Positions 23,941-33,084 of a stretch of DNA of 64,000 bases are shown in pieces. Both the position numbers and the translations under genes were made by a program. The number at the start of each line of letters is the position of its first letter. Position 1 is the stretch's first letter. The notes beneath the pieces were generated by a model. It saw only the letters and a program-made list of their open reading frames with translations, did no database searches and was not told where the DNA came from. This DNA comes from Serratia symbiotica (GTDB lineage: Bacteria > Pseudomonadota > Gammaproteobacteria > Enterobacterales > Enterobacteriaceae), in NCBI GenBank assembly GCA_900380265.1, contig LR025083.1:1550001-1614000 (forward strand), written 5' to 3'.

Positions 23941-24534
23941 TTGGATCGGTTGAATTATCTTATTTTCCCCTGGATTAATGCTAGCCCAGCATCTCCTAAA
24001 TGGCTTATCGCTGTCGCCACTTTTCTGGCGCGCGATGCCATTGCTTTACTCCCACTGTTACTCATCTGGTTATGGTTGGGTGGGCCGAAAAGCAAATTAA
24101 TATCACAACGTGAAGTAGTTGCCAAAACGATAACTGCACTATTACTATCCATGCTTGTTTCAGCTGTCATTCGCAAGCTGCTACCGCATGACAGGCCGTT
24201 CGTTGCGAGAATAGGCCATCTCTTCCTGGCGCACGAGCCAGATAGTTCCTTTCCTAGCAATCATGGTACCGCCATCTTTACGTTTGGCCTAGCATTCCTA
24301 TTTTGGTATCGGATCTGGCTTGGAGGGCTGCTGATGATCGTCGCGATGGGGATTGCCTGGTCCCGCATATATCTCGGCATACACTGGCCATTAGACATGG
24401 TTAGTTCTTTCCTTATAGGACTAGTTAGTTGCCTGGTTACGCACTGGGTATGGAGCCTCTGTGGCGAAATTATAGCTAGCCAATTAACGCGTCTGTTCCG
24501 CTTCCTATTTATCCACCTCATACGTAAAAGTTGA
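23941..24534 (+). CDS. ybjG: undecaprenyl-diphosphate phosphatase, PAP2 type (YbjG-like)
   Basis: Enzymes of this family remove a phosphate from undecaprenyl diphosphate on the periplasmic side and recycle the lipid carrier for peptidoglycan. The 197-residue protein closely follows E. coli YbjG. The PAP2 signature is complete: PHDRPFV (motif 1), DSSFPSNHGTAIFTF with the catalytic His (motif 2) and SRIYLGIHWPLDM with the second His and Asp (motif 3). Five or six hydrophobic segments span the chain. No ATG fits: in the family the start would be ATG followed by TTG-GAT, but here the ATG position reads AAT, so translation must use the TTG at 23941 or fail. Upstream GGGCGG is only a weak ribosome site. 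The coding part is otherwise undamaged, which argues that it is still used. Confidence 0.9.
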   Translation: MDRLNYLIFPWINASPASPKWLIAVATFLARDAIALLPLLLIWLWLGGPKSKLISQREVVAKTITALLLSMLVSAVIRKLLPHDRPFVARIGHLFLAHEPDSSFPSNHGTAIFTFGLAFLFWYRIWLGGLLMIVAMGIAWSRIYLGIHWPLDMVSSFLIGLVSCLVTHWVWSLCGEIIASQLTRLFRFLFIHLIRKS

Positions 24535-25062
24535 GTAAAACTATAGCTGCCAAGCTAAAAGAGGAAGTGCCCGTCTTTTTCTCATGACACTTACTCGCCT
24601 AATACATTGAATTAAGCATGGCTATAACTATAGCCAAACTATCTAGTTTGATGCATTCCCCGATAAATATGTTAAAACTAAAAGCTCCATAAAGCATTAA
24701 CTAAAATTCAATGCATCGTGCATCACTCACCAAATTAATTCGGCTTTGATCTAGCAAAAATCACTCTTAAAAATATATTGATAGCTTATGTGACTAGCAA
24801 AATTTTACCAAATGACTGATTGACCGCGTCAGATTAACAGGCCGGTTCCTAGACTTGTTTCCAGAATAACATGCAGTACTAACCCGCAGCACATGTATAA
24901 CCTGATAAAATTAGGCAGCTAACTATCACATAGCGTATCTTAAATTCGGAATCACCGTTATTCTATTTTAAATCAATATTTCACTACCTATTATCATCTG
25001 ATATTTCGTATCGCTTTCGGTTCTCTTACCCTTAAATGAAAGTGTTCACTTCGGAGACATTT
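24535..25062. other. intergenic DNA between ybjG and sdaC
   Basis: No gene and no clear terminator. The AT-rich stretch at 24950-25050 probably carries the sdaC promoter, but I cannot single one out. Confidence 0.5.
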
Positions 25063-26361
25063 ATGGACATTACACAAACTGACCCCCATGCCTCTTCGAA
25101 CTCTCAAGGCAAAAGCGAGTGGCGTAAAACGGACACTACCTGGATGTTGGGCTTGTATGGCACTGCTATCGGCGCCGGCATACTTTTCCTACCCATTACT
25201 GCGGGTATAGGTGGGTTTATTCCTCTTCTCATCATGGCGATCATCGCTTTCCCAATGACATTTTTTGCCCACCGAGGTCTATGCCGGTTCCTGTTATCCA
25301 GTAAAAATCCCAGCACAGACATTACTGAAGTGGCGGAGGAGCACTTCGGCATTAGTGCAGGCAAATTAATCACTCTTCTGTACTTTTTTGGTATCTATCC
25401 GATTCTACTGGTTTACAGCGTAGCAATCACCAACACTGTCGATAGTTTCATCGTGCATCAATTAGGTATGCCGTCACCCCCTCGATCTATCCTGGCGCTG
25501 ATCTTAATCATCGCTCTCATGAGCATCGTACACTTTGGCGAACAAACTATTGTCAACACAATGAGCATCCTGGTATTCCCATTTGTGGCCGTACTAATGT
25601 TTCTGGCTTTGTACTTAATCCCGAACTGGAACTGTGGTATCTTGGATACTGTTGCGCTCTCTACATCCATCCACACTATCGGCAATGACCTTTTTATGAG
25701 CCTGTGGCTTGCGATCCCGGTTATGGTTTTCTCTTTTAATCACTCGTCAATCATCTCTGCTTTTGCGATCGCCAAGCGTAAAGAATACGGTATCAACGCA
25801 GAAAAAAAATGCTCAATCATCCTAGCTTACGCGCACATAATGATGGTACTGACTGTCATGTTCTTTGTTTTTAGCTGCGTACTAACCTTGTCGCTGGAAA
25901 ACCTGACTGAAGCAAAAGGACAGAATATTTCGATCCCCTCTTATCTAGCTAACCACTTTCACAACCCAATAATTGAGTACATTGCACCAATTATCGCCTT
26001 TGTAGCCATCACAAAATCTTTTCTCGGCCACTATCTTGGGGCACGTGAAGGCTTCAATGGCCTGATAAACAAACTAATACAAACCCACAAAAAAACTATC
26101 AGCACTAACAAGCTAAACCGCATAACCGGAACTTTCATGTTGGTAACTACCTGGCTGGTCGCTACCCTGAACCCCAGCATCCTGGGCATGATCGAAACCC
26201 TCAATGGTCCAATCATCGCCATGCTTCTATTCCTGATGCCGATTTATGCTATCCGTACAGTACCCGCCATGCGGAAGTACCGAGGGCATATCAGTAGTCT
26301 GTTTGTCGTTGTAATGGGTTTAATGGCCATCTCCGCTATCTTGTTTAATCTAATCAGGTAA
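25063..26361 (+). CDS. sdaC: serine transporter SdaC (serine/proton symporter)
   Basis: SdaC imports L-serine with protons across the inner membrane and belongs to the hydroxy/aromatic amino-acid permease family. From the ATG at 25063 the protein has 432 residues (E. coli 429), with GGAG eight bases upstream. The ATG at 25036 lacks a ribosome site and adds nine residues unlike the family. The conserved first helix WMLGLYGTAIGAGILFLP, then FPMTFFAHRGL, ITLLYFFGIYPILLVYSVA, LAIPVMVFSFNHSSIISAF, ITKSFLGHYLGAREGF and TLNPSILGMIETLNGP are all intact. About eleven membrane helices are visible. The usual downstream serine deaminase (sdaB) is absent; the ghost his operon follows directly, so a rearrangement joined these two blocks. 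Keeping an importer without a deaminase suggests serine is taken up for biosynthesis. Confidence 0.97.
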   Translation: MDITQTDPHASSNSQGKSEWRKTDTTWMLGLYGTAIGAGILFLPITAGIGGFIPLLIMAIIAFPMTFFAHRGLCRFLLSSKNPSTDITEVAEEHFGISAGKLITLLYFFGIYPILLVYSVAITNTVDSFIVHQLGMPSPPRSILALILIIALMSIVHFGEQTIVNTMSILVFPFVAVLMFLALYLIPNWNCGILDTVALSTSIHTIGNDLFMSLWLAIPVMVFSFNHSSIISAFAIAKRKEYGINAEKKCSIILAYAHIMMVLTVMFFVFSCVLTLSLENLTEAKGQNISIPSYLANHFHNPIIEYIAPIIAFVAITKSFLGHYLGAREGFNGLINKLIQTHKKTISTNKLNRITGTFMLVTTWLVATLNPSILGMIETLNGPIIAMLLFLMPIYAIRTVPAMRKYRGHISSLFVVVMGLMAISAILFNLIR

Positions 26362-26539
26362 TATTGCCTTTGAGAAAAAACTACATGCTATTAACAGATA
26401 TTCAGGATACAGATTATCTGATTGCTGATTTTCAGCAACTAAATAATAGCGCCACTAAGTCGCTGAGTAAGTAGGTGCCGCAATCGGGGATCTGTACCTG
26501 CAAGCTATAGCGACTAATACATTCTATCGTTCTACCGGT

Positions 26540-27635
26540 GATAGAGGTTAGCAACATACGAGATAGGATCGTGTGTATTTTAGCTCCCTCAGAGAATCAA
26601 CGGCACAATACAGATGATTTTAACCTTGTGCGATCTAGATAAATTCTGATTGACACTAACAACACCTACCATTTATGTCTAATGACTTGTTGCGCAAAAC
26701 GCGAAGGAAAGCTCATATTTCAGGAACACAAATAATCTAACCCTATTATCTAGGTAATAGATAGCAATTGGTTGATTACCTAAGCCAACCCAACGAATAC
26801 CTCTAAGCAACCTGCCCTAGAGGGTAGCAGGCTAGCTGGGCCAGCTATATTCGCAGTAATATCCTTCTACGCATTTACCGCTGCTAGGCGAAGCCAGAAA
26901 TAACACCGATTTTCGTGCTAACGAAATCTTTCTTATTTTTTCTAGCAGCTAATATTTTGGCTTTGATCACCGAAGAACTAGGAAAGATGCGGTAGCGATC
27001 AGCGTTAAGATGATCGATAAATGATAGGCAAGCAAGGAGTACGGTAGGCAACTTGATAAACGGCGTAAATATTGCCCATAAAGAATGATCGCCGAAGAAG
27101 CCATTCTGTAGTGTAAAAAGTTACGGTTATATCTATGCAATGAACGATCCATCGACTCAAAAATTAACTAACCGGCATACGCGCACGATTGAAGATCTGG
27201 TAATAAAACCTAGTTCGTCGCAAACACGAATTCTCTCCAGAATTCATGAACTCTTTGCACCTGTGGACACAAACTTAGCTTATTTTAGATGTACTTGTTC
27301 CACCATCGTCGAGTAGAAACCTAAATTGACGAGGTACTCAGGCTGTACAAATGTCCTGTCCCTAGCTTCAAAAACAATGAAATGGGCGCAGATTAGATCA
27401 CCTTAATATGCGAGGTTAATCCCCTGAACCGCTGTTGAGATTAATTTTCAACCCCGTAATTGGACTAGATGAAGACACACTCACATCAACCTCTGCCGCC
27501 GCCGATTTCATAGCGAACTATGAGTTGGTTTATTGCAACTAGAGTTTTTAGCTTATCTTAATAGATGCTACTAAGGTGTTCGAGGAACCTATCTAAGAAT
27601 CCTCTTGCTATATTCCGACGTTTCTATAGGAAATA
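26540..27635 (+). pseudogene. hisC: hisC (histidinol-phosphate aminotransferase) ghost
   Basis: Placed mainly by position between sdaC and the hisB ghost. The C-terminal pattern RITVGTREESQRVIDAL appears near 27565-27610 as RCY, GVRGTYLRILLL in one frame. The remainder is too decayed for me to read, so the left end is a size estimate. Nothing is open. No hisD or hisG sequence was found before sdaC. Confidence 0.45.
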
Positions 27636-28860
27636 TAGAACCGATGCAATAACTCTCGGAACACCAATAGCCATCTCCATTCCACCAACATGCACACTAC
27701 ATTATACTAATTCTCGCGACCCACAATACTAGTCACAGCTAATAAGCAAGACGTGTGCATTCATATTCAGAATGCTTAATAATGGAATTTTACTGACGGC
27801 AGGTTCGGATGGAGTCACAGGCACCAGTTATCTACACTCCACCTGTTCCACATTAGGAACAAATAACCTGCATAAAATAGAAGTAAAGTGATAGCAAGGC
27901 ATATTTAATCAAACCTACAGCGCAATATCAAAACACCCACAGAAATTTACAAATAGCCTAATACCGTGTATTAAAAGGATGATCTTCACATTTTAACCCA
28001 AACACATTATGATGCATGTATCCAGTCAAACTGCACTAAATTAGCACACTTGCTGGCCGGGTTCTCCACGACTGCCTATTCTAGGATTGGACAGCGCGCA
28101 TAAGCATCTAGTCATGAACATAGTCAATAAGGACCCTTCCGGTGCACATCAAAAAATGAACGTGATCAGTATTCACTCCATTCTAGTATTACAAATTTAA
28201 GTTGTTGTTCAATAAAGGCATATTTAACTGTAACGCCTAATCAATTGGGCAAGCGTACTAACAATGCTCCCGAAATTTTCTCCTCAGGCAGGATCACCAC
28301 ACCAATTCGCCACCACTAGCGCGCATTTTTCCACGGCTAGCCAACCAAGGATAGCTGTAGGTACTGCTACAATAGAAACTTTTCATCATATCCAACAACT
28401 AACAAGGGCTTATATCAAGACCAAGCCTCGATATGCGTTGTCTGGAGGTCCGCAAGCCACTTGATACAGTTGGCTATATATTCCACTGGATGGTTCAGCT
28501 CCACGACTCATCACCGTATGGGTGATCCTGGTGATACCTTCACGTATAGCTGGCGTCTATCCTTTGCTCTAATCGCTACTATTGATTAACGATTAACGAT
28601 GAAATTCTCTATGCTACGCTTCTTTTCAGGATTCAAGAAGTGTTTCAGATCGGTAGTGCACAAAAAATGACTACCATAGGCTTCGGCAGCGATTGCCTTC
28701 TGCAGGCACCGGAGATCTTTGGCCAAATTATACCTAACCAGTTTCCAACCAGTACATCAGGCAAAGGCTTGATTGTGTGGAGTCATCCTATCGGCTTTTT
28801 CTTCTAGATTGCGTCTCTAATCTTCAATACCATACTGCTCGCATTTATCGATGGCGATAT
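27636..28860 (+). pseudogene. hisB: hisB (bifunctional HAD phosphatase / dehydratase) ghost
   Basis: HisB carries histidinol-phosphate phosphatase and imidazoleglycerol-phosphate dehydratase activities. Near 27786 the frame reads ILLTAGSDGVTGTSYLHS, matching VMITNQDGLGTQSFPQ of the HAD domain. Near the 3' end PVHQAKA is followed by VILSAFSSRLRL and SSIPYCSHLS, matching [37 protein letters not shown]. The middle is poorly readable. Stops and frameshifts are frequent. Its place before the hisH ghost supports the call. Boundaries are approximate. Confidence 0.65.
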
Positions 28861-29512
28861 GCCGTCATTTATCGCTGATGAGTCTGCTATCAGAGGTTGA
28901 GGATGGCCATGACTAGCCAGCACCCTATTCTCAGCCAATGCCGGGATAACACCGGCGGTTTACTATTCATCAACATGGCAATCGGTAGGGTTTGCCACAT
29001 ACTTAAACAATCTGGCAAGAGTTAGCCAACCGATATTTAATCGTGGCACACAATTTATTGCAATGTGTGGCAATCAGTAACCAGTACTGCCCTGATTAGC
29101 TAATTACTCAGACCTGGACTGCCTGTAAGCTAATACGCAGCATTAGCCATATCGGTCAATGCATCTTCTTCGCCGGGTCGCTAAAATTAAGTCACATTAA
29201 CTCTGCCAATACAAAACCAGGTCTAGCCAACATAACGCTACATTGCAACTTAGTCTGATCTAGCGATACTGAGCTTTAAAATACATGAAGGAGCAGAAAT
29301 ATAACTCACAAGGCTAGATGAGCCTGGCCGCTGACATTAAAACGCTGCGCATCTCCTAACATTTGTTACCAACAAGCACTCCCTTAACTCTACAGTCCGC
29401 TACACTGCGGAACTAGTATGAAAATTAAAACCCTAATATGTAACAAGATTCTCGATCTCATACCTTATCAATTAGCGCATCACCTCAGCGATGGGTGGAT
29501 GCTGAATAAATG
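28861..29512 (+). pseudogene. hisH: hisH (glutamine amidotransferase of IGP synthase) ghost
   Basis: HisH supplies ammonia to HisF. The string MPG, HRRFTIHQHGNR, GLPHT parallels LPGVGTAQAAMDQLRER. LIVAHNLLQCVAISN parallels PVLGICLGMQLLGRRS; the nucleophile Cys is lost there. Near 29284 IHEGAEI, LTRLDEPGR parallels IEDGAYFYFVHSYAMPV. RITSAMGGC at the end parallels RSGAAGAKLL. Each block is weak alone but they come in the right order and spacing between the hisB and hisA ghosts. Confidence 0.65.
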
Positions 29513-29514
29513 CT

Positions 29515-30270
29515 CATGAATACCCATCAATCCAGAATTGACACTGATTTAAAAGACCTTCAACCACTACTATATAGGCACGAAGTAGAAAAAGTTATTA
29601 GCCACTATACGACTTACACTAGGGTGAAAAAGCAGCAGGTTCTGCTTGACATAGTTCCAATAAATGCACCACACTACTGCTTCTAGCCTACATCCTAGTT
29701 GGGGTAGGATGCAATACTATTATGCCACCCTACGGCATGTGTTTGTCGTGAGTAATGAGACTTGCGCGGCGCAGATCGTCATTGAATGACGAAGATCTTC
29801 TATTTAGTAAGTATTCTGTACGCCGATCTCCTGATTACTCCGCAGTTGCCAATAATCAATTCTAACTACCGTAAACTAAAACTAAGTGGGTCATAGCGTA
29901 CCTGGTAAAGGGTTATGCACATACTCATCGCTAGGTGATTGGCGATAGATCCACTAATCTAGTGGACAGAAAGATGGAGTATCTGGGGGTATGTTATGAC
30001 CGTTTAATTGTAGGCTAAAATAAATCATTCGTCAATCATCTCTATTAAGATGTGGCCATGTTCTCGGCACCTTATAGGTGATAACTATCTCTTCCAGATG
30101 ATGACTACGTCTTTTGTGCACAATTATGGCATTTCTGCTATACTCACACACCACTTCCAAAAAAACTAAGAAACGCTTGTTCGATATTCGGTAGAAAAAA
30201 GATAACTGATTCCGCCTGTACAGTCACCTAGACTGTTCTGACAACTCGGCGTACACTTATTAAAAGTTTC
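29515..30270 (+). pseudogene. hisA: hisA (ProFAR isomerase) ghost
   Basis: PELTLI near 29530 parallels PALDLI of the HisA start, QQVLLDIVPINA parallels AEVLHLVDLTGA, and ILVGVGCNTIMPPYGMCLS parallels [35 protein letters not shown] parallels ARVVVGSTAVKSQDMV. Stops occur throughout. It lies in order between the hisH and hisF ghosts. Confidence 0.7.
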
Positions 30271-31005
30271 TAAGAGGTAAGCTGCATGCTTATCCTGATT
30301 GAGATTTGACCGTACCAAAGTATCTTGGGTCCATTATTACTATTACCGTTCGAAACGTAACTACTGCAGTAGTCTGCCTCTGCAATTTTAGTATGATTAA
30401 CGAATCGCGTACATTTCCTGCGCGTTCTTAACGTGAACATGCAAATATAATGATTATACGCTAAAGCCGATACGGAACCTTCTGCTCCAGGGGTTGATCT
30501 TTAAGCATAAGTAAAAGCATATATCCTACCTGGCAGGATATTGCCATATTTACTAAAGTAAAATGCCAGACATAGGATGATTGGCGACACTGTCCTAAAG
30601 CGGCATAACCGGTTAAAGGTATAGCTCGCTGCCTACTACGACAGTGCCTGTAGTACTTCCTCTGAATGTGCATATTCACACATAAGGCGCAAGCGTTTAC
30701 CCATTCTCGCCGCCAGAGCAGTCTTCTATCGCGCCGAAGATGGCGAATTTTTTAAAAATGACGCACTAAAACATCATGCGTAAGAGCCACGATCTGCAAA
30801 TACTTCGATGAATTCGTAATCTGTGTAAGGTGTGCTTATCACATCTAAGGCTGGCCCTGGCAGCGTAAAGAACACCCTTTCAGGTATCTATGATACGGGC
30901 ATTAACAGCGATCTAACGACTTCAGTGATCCATAAATAAATTATTAAGACTTATAACCTCACACAGTGCCTGGATGAATAAGACATAAAGAACAGTGGAT
31001 CTTCA
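30271..31005 (+). pseudogene. hisF: hisF (IGP synthase cyclase subunit) ghost
   Basis: The 3' end reads TTSVIHK, stop, IIKTYNLTQCLDE, parallel to [23 protein letters not shown] at the HisF C-terminus (30916-30985). The 5' two thirds are not readable by eye, so the start is a size estimate. Position directly before the hisI ghost supports the call. Confidence 0.7.
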
Positions 31006-31660
31006 CTAACTGAGATATCAACCTGATAGACTTAGAAAACCTGCTAGGTTTGTCTTAACTATCGCATAAGATTTCTACCTCTCACAAAGTGCTGATTCTG
31101 AACTATATCAATTAGTAGTGTGCACACCCTAACCGATAAGAGCGGAAATAAACTGTTTAACATACTGAATAGAGGCTATGAACAAAAGACGGAAGCTCTG
31201 TCAATTTCCTCAATCTACTTAGTGTCAGGCCAGATCACTCTACAGGCATGCTAGTAATTTTTATGAATCCCATTTTTGAGTGGGCCATCAGGGTGCGGTA
31301 GTGTTTACTACCCGTCGGCTAGAGAATGAAATTCTTGTTGAGTGAAACCGCTAACCGAAGTAGAAACCCGATAGTCAGACGGCTCTTATGTCGTTAGCTT
31401 ATCGGTAACGGCATAAGAGCCTCGGAGGCCCGTAGCAAGACAATCTAGCAACCAGGATCCTTGCCACCGCCTATAACTGCGAGAGAATGACTGATGAAAT
31501 TTCGGATCTAATTTACCACTTCATGATGTTTTTTGAAAAACAAGAACTGGACTTAAGCAAGTTTATTAACCGACCACATGTCGCGTTAAGCAGGATAGTG
31601 AAAGAAGTTATACTTAATTCGACCAATACAAGGCGGCCGAACTGAACTCAGTGGCTTTTA
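31006..31660 (+). pseudogene. hisI: hisI/hisIE (bifunctional PR-AMP cyclohydrolase / PR-ATP pyrophosphatase) ghost
   Basis: This is the best-preserved his ghost. Blocks in order: LTEIST, EKTC (LTEQQRRELDWEKTD); KVLILNYIN (EVLMLGYMN); RL, TKDGSSVNFLNLLSVRPD ([21 protein letters not shown]); MNPIFEWAIRVR (ANPIGPTCHKGT); KFLLSETANRSRNP (LEQLLAERKSADP); and, from an open 56-codon frame at 31488, MTDEISDLIYHFMMFFEKQ then ELDLSKFI ([27 protein letters not shown]). The zinc-binding Cys of the cyclohydrolase half is lost. It faces gnd tail to tail; in E. coli wzz and ugd lie between them, and they are missing here. Confidence 0.92.
31381..31421. repeat. 16-bp hairpin inside the hisI ghost
   Basis: GGCTCTTATGTCGTTA, a nine-base spacer and TAACGGCATAAGAGCC: 15 Watson-Crick pairs and one T-G. 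No T-tract follows on either strand. Confidence 0.9.
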
Positions 31661-31677
31661 ATTGAGCGCATTCGAAA

Positions 31678-33084
31678 TCATTTTATCCATTTGGTATGGA
31701 ATACACCTTTTTTATCTATCCGTTGATAAGTATGAGCACCAAAGTAGTCACGCTGTGCCTGGATTAAATTGGCAGGCAATAGCGCTGCACGGTAGCTATC
31801 GTAATAAGCGATCGCCGAAGAAAACGTAGGAATAGGGATGCCATTTATCACCGCATAAGCTACAACGTCACGCAGTGCTTGCTGGTATTTATCAGCGATC
31901 TGCTTAAAGTAAGGTGCGACCAGAAGGTTGGGGATATCAGCATTACCGGCGTAAGCATCCGTAATTTTTTGTAGGAACTGGGCGCGAATTATGCAACCAG
32001 CGCGGAAAATCTTGGCAATCTCCGCGTACTGGAGATCCCACTTGTTTGCCTTAGCAGCCGCTTTTAACTGAGAAAAACCTTGTGCATAAGCGACGATTTT
32101 ACCCAGATACAGTGCGCGACGCACTTTCTCAATAAATTCGATTGTGTTACCGATAAACAGTGTAACTTTAGGACCACTAAGCACCTTAGCAGCTGCAACA
32201 CGCTCCTCTTTTAATGAGGAGAGATAACGTGCGAACACAGATTCGGTGATCAGAGACAAAGGTTCGCCAAGAGCTAGAGCGCTCTGGCTAGTCCATTGAC
32301 CAGTACCTTTGTTGTCCGCTTCGTCCAAGATCATATCTATCAGATAGTGACCATCTGCGTCTTTTTTTACGAGAATATCTGTAGTGATATCGATCAGGTA
32401 ACTATTCAGCTCACCTTGGTTCCATGCGGCAAAAGTCGCTGCCAACTGTTCATTAGTCAGGTGCAACGCCTGTTTTAACAGCGAGTAAGCCTCCGCGATT
32501 AGTTGCATGTCACCATATTCAATGCCATTATGCACCATTTTAACATAGTGACCGGCACCATCTGTGCCAATATAAGATACACATGGCGTGCCTTCGGCTA
32601 CTGCGGCGATCCTCTTTAAAATTGGCGCTACTAGTTCGTAGGCTTCTTTCTGTCCCCCAGGCATAATTGCAGGCCCTTTCAGTGCGCCTTCTTCTCCGCC
32701 GGAAACGCCAACGCCAAGAAAGTTGAAGCCCTGATCGGACAGTGTCTTGTTACGGCGCATAGTATCCTGGTAGTAAGCATTGCCACCATCAATTAAGATA
32801 TCACCTTTCTCCAGATGTGGCTTCAAGGCAAGAATGATTTTTTCAGTGGCTTCGCCCGCTTTAACCATCAGCAAAATACGGCGCGGTTTTTCCAGTGATT
32901 CGGCAAATTCGTCGACACTATAATATGGAGCCAGGTTCTTGCCCGGATTCTCAGAAATAACCTCATTCGTCTTCTCTCTTGAACGATTAAAAATCGAAAC
33001 TCTATAACCCCGGCTTTCAATGTTGAGTGCCAAATTACGGCCCATCACCGCCATGCCGACAACACCAATTTGTTGTTTGGACAT
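31678..33084 (-). CDS. gnd: 6-phosphogluconate dehydrogenase (decarboxylating) Gnd
   Basis: Gnd oxidises 6-phosphogluconate to ribulose 5-phosphate and CO2 with NADP in the oxidative pentose phosphate pathway. The start at 33084 gives 468 residues, identical in length to E. coli, and has AGGAG upstream; the longer frame from 33132 adds 16 residues foreign to the family. The Rossmann motif [13 protein letters not shown] is at the N-terminus. Substrate and catalytic blocks [13 protein letters not shown] and [17 protein letters not shown], with the catalytic Lys and His-Asn pair, are intact, as is [18 protein letters not shown]. It normally borders the O-antigen cluster and the his operon; both flanks are now dead DNA and gnd is the lone survivor. 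It would supply NADPH and ribose phosphate. Confidence 0.98.
   Translation of the reverse strand: MSKQQIGVVGMAVMGRNLALNIESRGYRVSIFNRSREKTNEVISENPGKNLAPYYSVDEFAESLEKPRRILLMVKAGEATEKIILALKPHLEKGDILIDGGNAYYQDTMRRNKTLSDQGFNFLGVGVSGGEEGALKGPAIMPGGQKEAYELVAPILKRIAAVAEGTPCVSYIGTDGAGHYVKMVHNGIEYGDMQLIAEAYSLLKQALHLTNEQLAATFAAWNQGELNSYLIDITTDILVKKDADGHYLIDMILDEADNKGTGQWTSQSALALGEPLSLITESVFARYLSSLKEERVAAAKVLSGPKVTLFIGNTIEFIEKVRRALYLGKIVAYAQGFSQLKAAAKANKWDLQYAEIAKIFRAGCIIRAQFLQKITDAYAGNADIPNLLVAPYFKQIADKYQQALRDVVAYAVINGIPIPTFSSAIAYYDSYRAALLPANLIQAQRDYFGAHTYQRIDKKGVFHTKWIK

Noticed and set aside
28640-28860. Possible membrane transporter reading (GLIVWSHPIGFFF and following)
   Set aside because: Another frame of the same bases matches the HisB C-terminus in order and position, so the transporter reading is a frame artefact.
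31268-31310. JUMPstart/ops-like element (GCGGTAGTGT after GGGCCATCAGGG) near gnd
   Set aside because: The bases are coding sequence of the hisI ghost (MNPIFEWAIRVR block) and the orientation is wrong for the polysaccharide cluster.
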